Positions 1-5,902 of a stretch of 5,902 nt of DNA are shown piece after piece. Each line of letters begins with the position of its first letter. Position 1 is the first letter of the stretch. The notes under the pieces are model-generated. The model was not told the origin of the DNA, did no database searches, and saw only the letters and a program-made list of their open reading frames with translations. Source of the stretch: RGIG6904 sp024680835. Its GTDB lineage: Bacteria > Bacillota > Clostridia > Lachnospirales > Lachnospiraceae. The translations under genes and the position numbers were made by a program. The stretch is taken from assembly GCA_024680835.1 (NCBI GenBank), contig JAILBP010000167.1, positions 1-5,902 on the forward strand, given 5' to 3'.

Positions 1-625
1 TGGTCCTTCGGGCGGATGTCTTCCGACAGAGTACCTGGATGAGCCCATTGATTTCGATAACCTGGTACAGAAAGGTTCCATGATGGGATCCGGCGGTGCC
101 ATCGTTATGGATGAAGACAACTGTATGGTAGATGTTGCCAAGTTCTACATGGAGTTCATCTGTGATGAGTCCTGCGGAAAGTGTTCACCCTGCCGTATCG
201 GTACCAAGAGGATTCTTGAGATCTTAAACCGTATCACAGACGGTAAGGGTACAATGGAAGACCTTGACACACTCGAAGAGCTTTCAGCTACGATCAAGAC
301 AAACTCTCTGTGCGCTCTTGGTCAGACAGCAGCTAACCCCGTTAATTCTACTCTGAAACACTTCAGAGATGAGTACATAGCTCATATCGTTGACAAGAAA
401 TGTCCGGCTCATGTATGCAAGAACCTTATGCAGTACAAGATCGACAAAAACAAATGTATCGGATGCGGAATGTGCGCAAAGAACTGCCCGGCAGGATGTA
501 TCTCCAGAACGGATTACATTGCCGAAGGTCATAAGCTCGCATCATTCGAGATCGACAGCAGCAAGTGCGTTAAGTGCGGTCTGTGCATGAGCAACTGTAA
601 ATTCAGTGCTATTTCAAAAGAGTAA
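1..625 (+). CDS. hydB: Electron-bifurcating [FeFe] hydrogenase, beta subunit (NuoF-like HydB), 3' end only
   Basis: This is the C-terminal 207 residues of a NuoF/HydB-type subunit, open from the left edge (first full codon at 2) to TAA at 623-625. In this family the subunit binds FMN and NAD(H) and passes electrons to HydA in a soluble cytoplasmic HydABC complex. Fragment numbering: the conserved GPSGGC motif is at 1-6. CGKCSPC (Cys58, 61, 64) plus Cys104 in NSLCALG are the ligands of the NuoF [4Fe-4S] cluster. After a CPAHVC pair (Cys134, Cys139) comes a two-cluster ferredoxin domain, with CIGCGMCAKNCP (152-163) and CVKCGLCMSNC (189-199). That ferredoxin tail is absent from ordinary complex I NuoF and is typical of HydB and HndC-like proteins. 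The CPAxxC cysteines may belong to the zinc hinge described for Thermotoga HydB; this is my inference. The FMN/NAD domain and any thioredoxin-like N-terminus lie outside the window. hydA follows 12 bases later, so the two are almost certainly co-transcribed. Confidence 0.93.
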   Translation, partial: GPSGGCLPTEYLDEPIDFDNLVQKGSMMGSGGAIVMDEDNCMVDVAKFYMEFICDESCGKCSPCRIGTKRILEILNRITDGKGTMEDLDTLEELSATIKTNSLCALGQTAANPVNSTLKHFRDEYIAHIVDKKCPAHVCKNLMQYKIDKNKCIGCGMCAKNCPAGCISRTDYIAEGHKLASFEIDSSKCVKCGLCMSNCKFSAISKE

Positions 626-631
626 GGGGGG
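624..631 (+). promoter_or_regulatory. Ribosome binding site of hydA
   Basis: The run AAGGGGGG overlaps the hydB stop codon and sits 6 bases before a GTG. It supports GTG at 638 as the hydA start. That GTG is the first standard start codon in frame after the hydB stop, and the protein begins there exactly as family members do, a few residues before the first strand of the [2Fe-2S] domain. The overlap suggests hydB and hydA translation is linked. Confidence 0.8.
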
Positions 632-637
632 ATAACT

Positions 638-2410
638 GTGTCGCTTATTAACATTAAAATAGAAGGTATCTCCTACCAGGTGGAGGAGGGTCTCACAATA
701 TTAGAGGCCGCAAAAAAATGCGGATATGAAATTCCGTCACTCTGTGCATTTAATCACGGAGAGTGCAATCAGGGTTCCTGTCGTGTATGTCTCGTAGAGG
801 CTACAGGCGCCAGAGGACTCGTAGCAAGCTGCGTATATCCCGTAGCTGAAGGCATGGAGATCACAATATCATCTCCGGCAGCTACAGCAGCCAGAAGAAA
901 CAGCGTGGAGCTGCTTCTTTCAAACCACAATCAGAACTGCCAGCAGTGCGACAAGAACGGCAAATGTGAGCTTTTGCATGTTGCATACTTAACAGGCGCA
1001 AGAGAAGGCGCATTTGCAGGCGTACACTCAGAGACACATATCGATGAAGTTGCACCGGGCATCACCAGAGATACATCAAAATGTATCCTTTGCGGAAGAT
1101 GTATCGAGAGATGCAAGAACGCTCACGGACTTGGCATCTTAGGCTTCGAGAACAGAGGCTTCAGCGTATTTGTATCTCCGGCCGAGAACAGATCATTTGC
1201 TGATTCACCCTGTATCCAGTGCGGACAGTGTGTAAATGTATGTCCCACAGGCGCTCTTATGGAGCACTCAGAGATCGATAAGATCGACGCTGCATTCAAG
1301 GCAGGCAAGGTTGTCATCGCTCAGGCGGCTCCGGCAGTCAGAGCAGCCCTCGGTGAGGAGTTCGGCTACAAGATCGGAACACCTGTTACCGGCAAGATGG
1401 CAGCAGCCATGAGAAGACTCGGATTCAAGAGAGTATATGACGTAAACTTCGGTGCTGACCTTACCATCATGGAGGAAGGCACAGAGCTTCTTCAGAGACT
1501 TACTAATGGCGGAACACTTCCGATGATCACATCCTGCTCACCGGGATGGGTTAACTACGCAGAGTACAATTACGGTGATCTTTTACCGCACCTTTCATCA
1601 TGCAAATCTCCGCATCAGATGCAGGGCGCTATCATCAAGAGCTATTGGGCAGAGCAGAACGGTATCAAGCCGGAAGACATCTTTGTCGTATCCGTTATGC
1701 CATGTACAGCCAAGAAGTTCGAGAAGGAGAGAGAGCAGCTCAAGGTTAACGGTCTTAACGACGTTGATGCAGTTATCACAACACGTGAGCTTGCCCGCAT
1801 GATCAAGAGAAGCGGTATCCTCTTCGACAGACTTCCGGATGAGGATTGGGATCAGGATATCATGGGCGATTACACAGGTGCAGGCGTTATCTTCGGTGTT
1901 ACCGGTGGTGTTATGGAGGCAGCTCTCCGTACAGTTTACTTCAAGCTCACAGGCAAGGAATCAGAGCCTATCGAGTTTACTGCTGTAAGAGGTCATGACG
2001 CAGGTATCAGAGAGGCTTCTCTGGATATCAACGGACAGACAGTAAACGTTGCCATCGCTTCAGGCATGAAGTCAGCAAAGGTACTCCTTGACGAGATCCG
2101 TGACGGAAGCTCAAAGTACCAGTTCATCGAGATCATGGGTTGCCCCGGCGGATGTATCAACGGTGGTGGACAGCCTTACGTTCGTGAGTGCTTCTTACCC
2201 AATGAAGACGACGATATCATGGATACATACAAAGAGAAGCGTGCACAGGCACTCTACTCAGAGGATGAGAGACAGACACTTCGTCAGTCTCACAATAACC
2301 CGCAGATCATCGAGCTTTATGATAAGTTCCTCGGTGAGCCCTGCGGACACAAGTCTCATGAGCTTCTGCATACAACCTATGCAGCAAGAGAAGGCTTTAA
2401 CGAAATTTAA
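638..2410 (+). CDS. hydA: [FeFe] hydrogenase catalytic subunit HydA, with four accessory Fe-S clusters
   Basis: The complete 590-residue protein catalyses 2H+ + 2e- <-> H2 in the cytoplasm. Domains in order: an N-terminal [2Fe-2S] domain (Cys36, 48, 51, 65); a His-Cys3 [4Fe-4S] motif (His97, Cys101, 104, 110); a two-cluster ferredoxin domain (Cys149, 152, 155, 159 and Cys192, 195, 198, 202); and the H-cluster domain. In the H-cluster domain L1 is TSCSPGW (298-304), L2 is MPCTAKKFE with Cys356, and L3 is EIMGCPGGCINGGGQ with Cys502 and Cys506. The small-subunit-like C-terminus ends near HELLH (574-578). Length and layout match monomer-like clostridial enzymes such as C. pasteurianum CpI (574 aa); the extra C-terminal [2Fe-2S] domain of Thermotoga HydA is absent. 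The proton-path region GADLTIMEEGTEL (272-284) and the serine in LSSCKSP are kept. The oddity is Ser301 in L1, which aligns with CpI ligand Cys300. The hydB partner argues for an NAD- and ferredoxin-linked, probably bifurcating enzyme rather than a stand-alone one. Start is GTG at 638. Confidence 0.95.
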   Translation: MSLINIKIEGISYQVEEGLTILEAAKKCGYEIPSLCAFNHGECNQGSCRVCLVEATGARGLVASCVYPVAEGMEITISSPAATAARRNSVELLLSNHNQNCQQCDKNGKCELLHVAYLTGAREGAFAGVHSETHIDEVAPGITRDTSKCILCGRCIERCKNAHGLGILGFENRGFSVFVSPAENRSFADSPCIQCGQCVNVCPTGALMEHSEIDKIDAAFKAGKVVIAQAAPAVRAALGEEFGYKIGTPVTGKMAAAMRRLGFKRVYDVNFGADLTIMEEGTELLQRLTNGGTLPMITSCSPGWVNYAEYNYGDLLPHLSSCKSPHQMQGAIIKSYWAEQNGIKPEDIFVVSVMPCTAKKFEKEREQLKVNGLNDVDAVITTRELARMIKRSGILFDRLPDEDWDQDIMGDYTGAGVIFGVTGGVMEAALRTVYFKLTGKESEPIEFTAVRGHDAGIREASLDINGQTVNVAIASGMKSAKVLLDEIRDGSSKYQFIEIMGCPGGCINGGGQPYVRECFLPNEDDDIMDTYKEKRAQALYSEDERQTLRQSHNNPQIIELYDKFLGEPCGHKSHELLHTTYAAREGFNEI

Positions 2411-2424
2411 TAATTGACTTTTTC

Positions 2425-2485
2425 AGAAAAGAAAAGGAGAATGGTGATTGAACAGATTCATGAGCTGTGACTCCTTTTCTTTTTT
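2425..2485 (+). terminator. Intrinsic terminator after hydA
   Basis: The arm at 2431-2439 (GAAAAGGAG) pairs perfectly with 2471-2479 (CTCCTTTTC) and is followed at once by six T. Upstream A-rich bases 2425-2430 can extend pairing into the T-run to 15 bp with one G-U. The 31-base loop is longer than usual but contains a small ACAG/CTGT hairpin (2452-2455 with 2465-2468). The A-run on one side and the T-run on the other mean it could also work on the minus strand. It begins 15 bases after the hydA stop and marks the end of the hyd operon. Confidence 0.8.
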
Positions 2486-2505
2486 ATTCCGGTTAACGGT
2501 TCCTT

Positions 2506-2548
2506 TTGAAAATTTATTGCAACTTTTTTCGTATATTGGATGTATTAT
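2506..2548 (+). promoter_or_regulatory. Possible promoter region of the large gene (weak)
   Basis: Two -35-like boxes are present, TTGAAA (2506-2511) and TTGCAA (2517-2522), with -10-like boxes TATATT (2532-2537) and TATTAT (2543-2548). The best-looking pairs have about 20 bp between boxes, which is long for a housekeeping promoter; TTGCAA with TGTATT at 2541 gives 18 bp but a poorer -10. The stretch lies after the hyd terminator and before the next start, where a promoter is expected, but the exact boxes are uncertain. I see no operator or riboswitch here. Confidence 0.3.
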
Positions 2549-2591
2549 TATTGAAAGAGGATGAAGCAGTTTTTATCTAAAATCATACTTT

Positions 2592-2597
2592 GGGAGG
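2592..2597 (+). promoter_or_regulatory. Ribosome binding site of the large gene
   Basis: GGGAGG lies 8 bases before ATG at 2606, an ideal spacing. It fixes the start of the long open frame and argues that the frame is a real, translated gene. Confidence 0.8.
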
Positions 2598-2605
2598 AAT
2601 GAGAC

Positions 2606-5600
2606 ATGGGTGATTTTGACAACGAGGTACAGATACCTGAGCAGATGGATTTCGATACGATGGGAATCCGGAACATAAAAAATGAATACATCCGTTATGA
2701 AGAAAATACGGGTTCCAATATGAGTAAGATCGACAGGAATGACCTGAAGAGAGCAGGTTTTCTCGACCAGAGGATGAGCTCTGTCAATTCCATGTTCGAT
2801 CTTTATGTTATGGGAACCCGGGGTATTCCGTTTTCCGATATTCCAAAGTTTGAAAAAGGTGAGCTTCCGGGGTATGATAAAGAGTCGCTGGTCAGAGAAT
2901 TTGAAGCTTTTGTAAAGGCGCATCCCGTACACGAAATGGTGGATGGCAAGAAGGTAACATATCCGGAGAATGCAAAGGCATGGGGTGCCATCTATGCCTC
3001 TGCCAATAATGTCCTGAAAGAATATAAGCTTCCGGATGTGGATTTTGGTAACCCTTCAAGCTACGGTGATAAGCTGCCTGAACTCGCTATGCTGTCACAG
3101 ATCGGAACCGATCTGGTCCAGGTGATGGAGCAGCAGATGATGGGATATGCGGATCCGGGACTGAACCGGAAATTTACGGAAGGAATGGGAGGCGTTAAGG
3201 CTCAGAACGAGTTTTTGGCAAATCTTGATACTTTACAGGATGTGAGAAGTATCCTGCAGGGGTGTACGACCAAATATCGTGATGAAACTCCCGAACAGAT
3301 AAATAATGCAATTATCGGATCACTGTATACCAGGGAATTTGCACATAAAAACAAGGATCTTTATGCAGGCAAAAGCCTTCATGAGGTAAGACAGAATATT
3401 CCCGAGAGATCGACTTACAGCACCATCGAAGTCCTTCTTCCGAATGCCATGAAGACTTTATCATCCATGTCTGCGGAAGAGCAGAAGGCGGTTCGCGCGT
3501 ATATGTCTAACGGCACACCGCTGCCGGAGGATATGCAGAAGACGATTGCCGATGATCTTGATATGCTGAAAAATGTCTTTTTCCCGTCAATGCAGGGGGA
3601 TGAAACCGTTCATTTAATGAACCGCAGGAATATGCAGCCGAAGGTTGAAAAACTTGGAGAAACTCTTGCGCCGAAAGGCAGGACTGCGCCTTCTGTTTCG
3701 AATATGACACCGCAGCAGAGAGAGGCCGCCCTTGATACCTTCTATGATACTGTTTTCCAGGCATACGGCGGCATGTATACAAAGAGTAATCTGGATGCAG
3801 TCGGACTGGACCAGTTTGACATGATAGAGGTCAACGGCGGACACTTCAAGGAACATTGTGAGGAAGCATACAATTCCGGTAAACCCATGTACGGAGATGG
3901 CAAAAAATGGGCTGATCTCACTGACAAACAGAGAGAGGAATACATGCAGATCGAGCTTATGCGTGCCTGCGTGGATCCGGCATATAATGTGGTGTTCCAT
4001 GAGATAGTGCTGAATCCGGATAAAACGCCTTCGTTTGGAAAAAAGACAGGAACTCTCGGAAAACATGACCCGAATGCTCAGGCCAAAATGGAGGCTGAGA
4101 AAGCAAGGGCTGCAGAGAAAAGGCAAAGAGCAGAACAGAAGGATTACGATAAAAGAAAGAAAAAAGGCCAGTTGACCGCCGCAGAAAAAGACAGGGAGCT
4201 TCGAAGAGAGTTTCACGGCGAGGCATGGTTTGATGCCAACAGGATGATAGGTGTCGATGAGGCCAACAAAGAGTTTGGTGATTTTTGTAAAACAGAAACT
4301 GCCAGAAAATGCCAGCTCAGAGATGCAGGAGTAGGTCCGCATTCGGTATTTCAGGTATGGCTTATGGGAGAGAAGGGTAAATCTCTCGATGAAGTCATCG
4401 ATATGTACAGCAGGGAAAATCTGAAAGATCCCATCAAACAGGGCGAAAAAAATGTGCTGGTAGACGAGTTTAAGCGTTTTGTGGAGGATCATCCCACTGA
4501 AGCAGGACCGGATCCTGAGACCGGCAAACCGAGACCGAATCAGGAAAACCTGAAGATCTGGGGAGCTGTATATAAAAAGGGTATTGATAAGATAAAAGAG
4601 CACAAGCTTCCGGATATCAGCATCGCTGATGACAGGGCTTTTGAAAAACATGCTAATGCGTTTGCAATATATTTTAACCTTGGAATCAATATTACCCAGG
4701 AAGCGGAGCGTATGTATCACGCGGGCAGCCGGCAGGGGTATACCGGTCCGTTTATGGAGGGCATGGGCGGTTCAAAGGCCTTCACAGAAATGTCAAATAT
4801 TGCAGCTTCAATGCAGATGATCGGAAATGCAGTGCAAAAATGCTATTCGGCGAAAACGACCTCTGACAGAGTTACCATCCTGATGGACCAGACTAACAGC
4901 AGATCGATCTTTGAGGGAGAGAAGGATTTATACAAAGGGAAAACCTGGGGTCAGATATCCGAAAATCTGGATAAGGTATTTGAGCTGATGAACTTCAATA
5001 TCAATGACGAGCTTGAAGACCTGGAGGTGGGACCTAAGGATATTAAAGCCAGAGAAAAGATGCTCGAGGATTTCGTATGTGACCGGAAGGGTCCGAATGA
5101 GTTGACCGAGCATATCAAGAAGCTGGGATTGGAGTCGGGAAAAGAGTTAAAGATAAACGAAATCCACGCTGCAGACGGTCGTATATCGGACGGTGAGAAA
5201 AGTGTTGCAGAAGAAAGATTTAAACTTTTCGCAGGTGAGAACGGTTCCTTCAAAAATGTGGAAGAAATGAAACAGGAGGAGATAGACAAGGCCTTCGATC
5301 TTTATCAGAGCAGTTTCGGCGTATTCATGGATTCGTCGACCTTCAATGTCATGTGTCAGAATGAGAAAAAAGATTACGATGATCTGATACTCATTGACGG
5401 AAAGTCTGCAAAGGAGCAGTTTGCCGAAAAATATAAGGATCTTCCTCCGCTCGAACAGGAGAAACGCGTCAAAGCGGAGATCGTGAAGGCTTCCGTGATG
5501 CCTGACAAAAAGATAGAAGTTTACACTACTGTGATCGGTGATGACGGAAAGATAAGGTCGGGCGAGTTGCGCGCGCTTAAGCCTTATATTGCGCCGGAGA

Positions 5601-5902
5601 TCAAAAAGGAGGAGGCAAAGGAAGGACCTGCAAAGGAAGAGCCTGTAAAAGAAGAGCCTGTAAAAGAAGAGCCTGTAAAAGAAGAGCCTGTAAAAGAAGA
5701 GCCTGTAAAAGAAGAGTCTGTAAAAGAAGAGCCTGCAAAGGAAGAACCTGCGAAAGAAGAACCTGCGAAAGAAGAACCGGAGAATGAAGGTCCCGAAATA
5801 GACGAGAACAGAACCCGCACGTCGGCGACGTTCAGTGCCGGCAGTCGCAAAACAGAGATCGAAGAGCCCGAGGATGGTATTATCGATAAAAGCCGGAAAC
5901 AG
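2606..5902 (+). CDS. Unrecognised large protein with an internally duplicated module and EEPVK repeat tail; runs off right edge
   Basis: The open frame has 1099 codons from ATG 2606 to the last base, with no stop, so the gene is truncated on the right. I do not recognise the family. The start begins MGDFDNEVQI, with no signal peptide; no membrane segment is visible, so a cytoplasmic location is likeliest for what can be seen. Layout: residues 1-44 leader; 45-475 module copy 1; about 486-535 a Lys/Glu/Arg/Ala-rich helical linker; about 568-985 module copy 2; 1006-1055 ten EEPVK-like pentapeptides; 1056-1099 an acidic, Ser/Thr/Arg-containing tail. Shared motifs of the two copies include LV.EF..FV..HP, N.K.WGA.Y, KLPD, EGMGG.KA, an aligned Cys, and DLY.GK. 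The first part of each module looks all-helical, the last part (about 376-475 and 896-985) alpha/beta. Codons are more mixed than in hydBA (CGG, AGG, ATA, TCG are frequent), suggesting lower expression. No catalytic motif is evident, so no function is assigned. A scaffold, surface or secreted factor cannot be excluded because the C-terminus is missing. Confidence 0.9.
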   Translation, partial: MGDFDNEVQIPEQMDFDTMGIRNIKNEYIRYEENTGSNMSKIDRNDLKRAGFLDQRMSSVNSMFDLYVMGTRGIPFSDIPKFEKGELPGYDKESLVREFEAFVKAHPVHEMVDGKKVTYPENAKAWGAIYASANNVLKEYKLPDVDFGNPSSYGDKLPELAMLSQIGTDLVQVMEQQMMGYADPGLNRKFTEGMGGVKAQNEFLANLDTLQDVRSILQGCTTKYRDETPEQINNAIIGSLYTREFAHKNKDLYAGKSLHEVRQNIPERSTYSTIEVLLPNAMKTLSSMSAEEQKAVRAYMSNGTPLPEDMQKTIADDLDMLKNVFFPSMQGDETVHLMNRRNMQPKVEKLGETLAPKGRTAPSVSNMTPQQREAALDTFYDTVFQAYGGMYTKSNLDAVGLDQFDMIEVNGGHFKEHCEEAYNSGKPMYGDGKKWADLTDKQREEYMQIELMRACVDPAYNVVFHEIVLNPDKTPSFGKKTGTLGKHDPNAQAKMEAEKARAAEKRQRAEQKDYDKRKKKGQLTAAEKDRELRREFHGEAWFDANRMIGVDEANKEFGDFCKTETARKCQLRDAGVGPHSVFQVWLMGEKGKSLDEVIDMYSRENLKDPIKQGEKNVLVDEFKRFVEDHPTEAGPDPETGKPRPNQENLKIWGAVYKKGIDKIKEHKLPDISIADDRAFEKHANAFAIYFNLGINITQEAERMYHAGSRQGYTGPFMEGMGGSKAFTEMSNIAASMQMIGNAVQKCYSAKTTSDRVTILMDQTNSRSIFEGEKDLYKGKTWGQISENLDKVFELMNFNINDELEDLEVGPKDIKAREKMLEDFVCDRKGPNELTEHIKKLGLESGKELKINEIHAADGRISDGEKSVAEERFKLFAGENGSFKNVEEMKQEEIDKAFDLYQSSFGVFMDSSTFNVMCQNEKKDYDDLILIDGKSAKEQFAEKYKDLPPLEQEKRVKAEIVKASVMPDKKIEVYTTVIGDDGKIRSGELRALKPYIAPEIKKEEAKEGPAKEEPVKEEPVKEEPVKEEPVKEEPVKEESVKEEPAKEEPAKEEPAKEEPENEGPEIDENRTRTSATFSAGSRKTEIEEPEDGIIDKSRKQ
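2738..4030 (+). repeat. Module copy 1 of the duplicated protein (residues 45-475)
   Basis: This is the first copy of the diverged internal duplication, defined by hand alignment of the translated protein with copy 2. Key positions: KRAG 48-51, MG 69-70, LVREF 95-99, HP 106-107, WGA 126-128, KLPD 141-144, EGMGG 192-196, Cys220, DLYAGK 251-256, then a second subdomain with EVNGG 408-412, KE 415-416, EEAY 419-422, Pro458. Residues 305-370 match the other copy poorly. The boundaries are approximate, to within about 15 residues. Confidence 0.7.
4061..4210 (+). other. Charged helical linker between the two modules (residues 486-535)
   Basis: Residues 486-535 are dominated by Lys, Glu, Arg, Ala and Gln with almost no large hydrophobics, no Cys and no Gly or Pro except near its ends. 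Runs such as AEKARAAEKRQRAEQ and KRKKK suggest a long single helix or solvent-exposed spacer rather than a globular domain; heptads are not convincing. It separates the two copies and has no counterpart before copy 1. Confidence 0.65.
4307..5560 (+). repeat. Module copy 2 of the duplicated protein (residues 568-985)
   Basis: This is the second copy, co-linear with copy 1: RDAG 572-575, MG 587-588, LVDEF 618-622, HP 629-630, WGA 652-654, KLPD 667-670, EGMGG 718-722, Cys746, DLYKGK 774-779, then ILIDGK 928-933, KE 936-937, Glu941, Tyr943, Pro966. Over residues 121-220 against 647-746 the alignment has no gap and I count 30 identities in 100. Copy 2 lacks about 13 residues relative to copy 1 after Tyr943. 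Divergence at the DNA level is too great for recombination between the copies, so the duplication is old. Confidence 0.7.
5621..5770 (+). repeat. Tandem 15-bp minisatellite encoding EEPVK pentapeptides (10 units)
   Basis: Ten head-to-tail 15-bp units lie in frame. Five consecutive units (5636-5710) are identical GAAGAGCCTGTAAAA. The sixth (5711-5725) differs by one base, giving Ser for Pro. Units 7-9 encode EEPAK, and the first unit (5621-5635) EGPAK. Degenerate flanks (KEEAK before, EEPEN after) show the array once extended further. The product is an extended, acidic-basic Pro spacer. Since 15 is a multiple of 3, slippage would change tail length without breaking the frame. Confidence 0.95.

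Noticed and set aside
80..625. ATG at 80 as a true start giving a separate 181-residue Fe-S protein
   Set aside because: The frame is open upstream to the left edge and encodes the NuoF-family GPSGGC segment just before, so this is the tail of a longer hydB.
2441..2470. Nine-codon frame (MVIEQIHEL) filling the terminator loop, with AAGGAG just upstream, resembling a leader peptide
   Set aside because: Only one base separates AAGGAG from the ATG, too close for normal initiation, and AAGGAG is explained as part of the terminator stem. No run of regulatory codons and no competing hairpin were found.
2448..2564. 38-codon TTG-start frame with AAGGAG 8 bases upstream
   Set aside because: Spacing is good but the frame crosses the terminator stem and T-run and the A/T-rich promoter region. 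Its product is a Phe/Leu-rich string expected from such bases.
3614..4720. 368-codon open frame on the minus strand
   Set aside because: It lies wholly antisense to the large plus-strand gene. I noted no convincing ribosome binding site, and its product is a low-quality mix rich in Phe, Leu, Ser, Cys and His. The plus frame has a good ribosome binding site, coherent motifs and an internal duplication, so this is a shadow.
5606..5785. CRISPR-like array of short repeats
   Set aside because: The units are 15 bp with no spacers between them and lie in frame within a coding region. It is a coding minisatellite.
5584..5850. Minus-strand frame encoding GSSFTGSSFT-like repeats, resembling a repetitive surface protein
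   Set aside because: The repeat is simply the complement of the 15-bp EEPVK array; any array with a unit length divisible by 3 gives a repetitive antisense product. No independent evidence of a gene.

Overview
The window reads as chromosomal DNA of an anaerobic, fermentative Firmicute, most likely a clostridium and perhaps a gut or rumen Lachnospiraceae. The reasons are an electron-bifurcating-type [FeFe] hydrogenase pair, strong purine-rich ribosome binding sites, moderate GC and the codon style. The family-level placement is inference, because there is no rRNA or other marker here.

Left part (1-2410): the 3' end of hydB, then a complete hydA 12 bases later on the same strand. HydB is the NuoF-like subunit that handles NAD(H) and flavin, and it carries an extra C-terminal pair of [4Fe-4S] clusters. 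HydA is the H-cluster subunit with its full chain of accessory Fe-S clusters. Together, with a hydC expected upstream outside the window, they would couple NADH and reduced ferredoxin to H2 formation, or the reverse. HydA is unusual in one place: the first H-cluster motif reads TSCSPGW, with serine at the position that spacing matches to a cluster-ligating cysteine.

Middle (2411-2605): a 195-base intergenic gap with a good intrinsic terminator closing the hyd operon, an A/T-rich stretch holding only weak promoter candidates, and a strong ribosome binding site for the next gene.

Right part (2606-5902): one open frame of 1099 codons that runs off the right edge without a stop. I do not recognise the protein. 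It shows no signal peptide or membrane segment in the visible part. By hand alignment it is an internal duplication: two co-linear copies of a roughly 420-430 residue module (about residues 45-475 and 568-985), joined by a very charged helical linker and followed by a tandem 15-bp repeat encoding EEPVK-type pentapeptides. This unknown two-module protein is the most novel object in the window. Nothing in the sequence ties it functionally to the hydrogenase; it appears to be a separate transcription unit.
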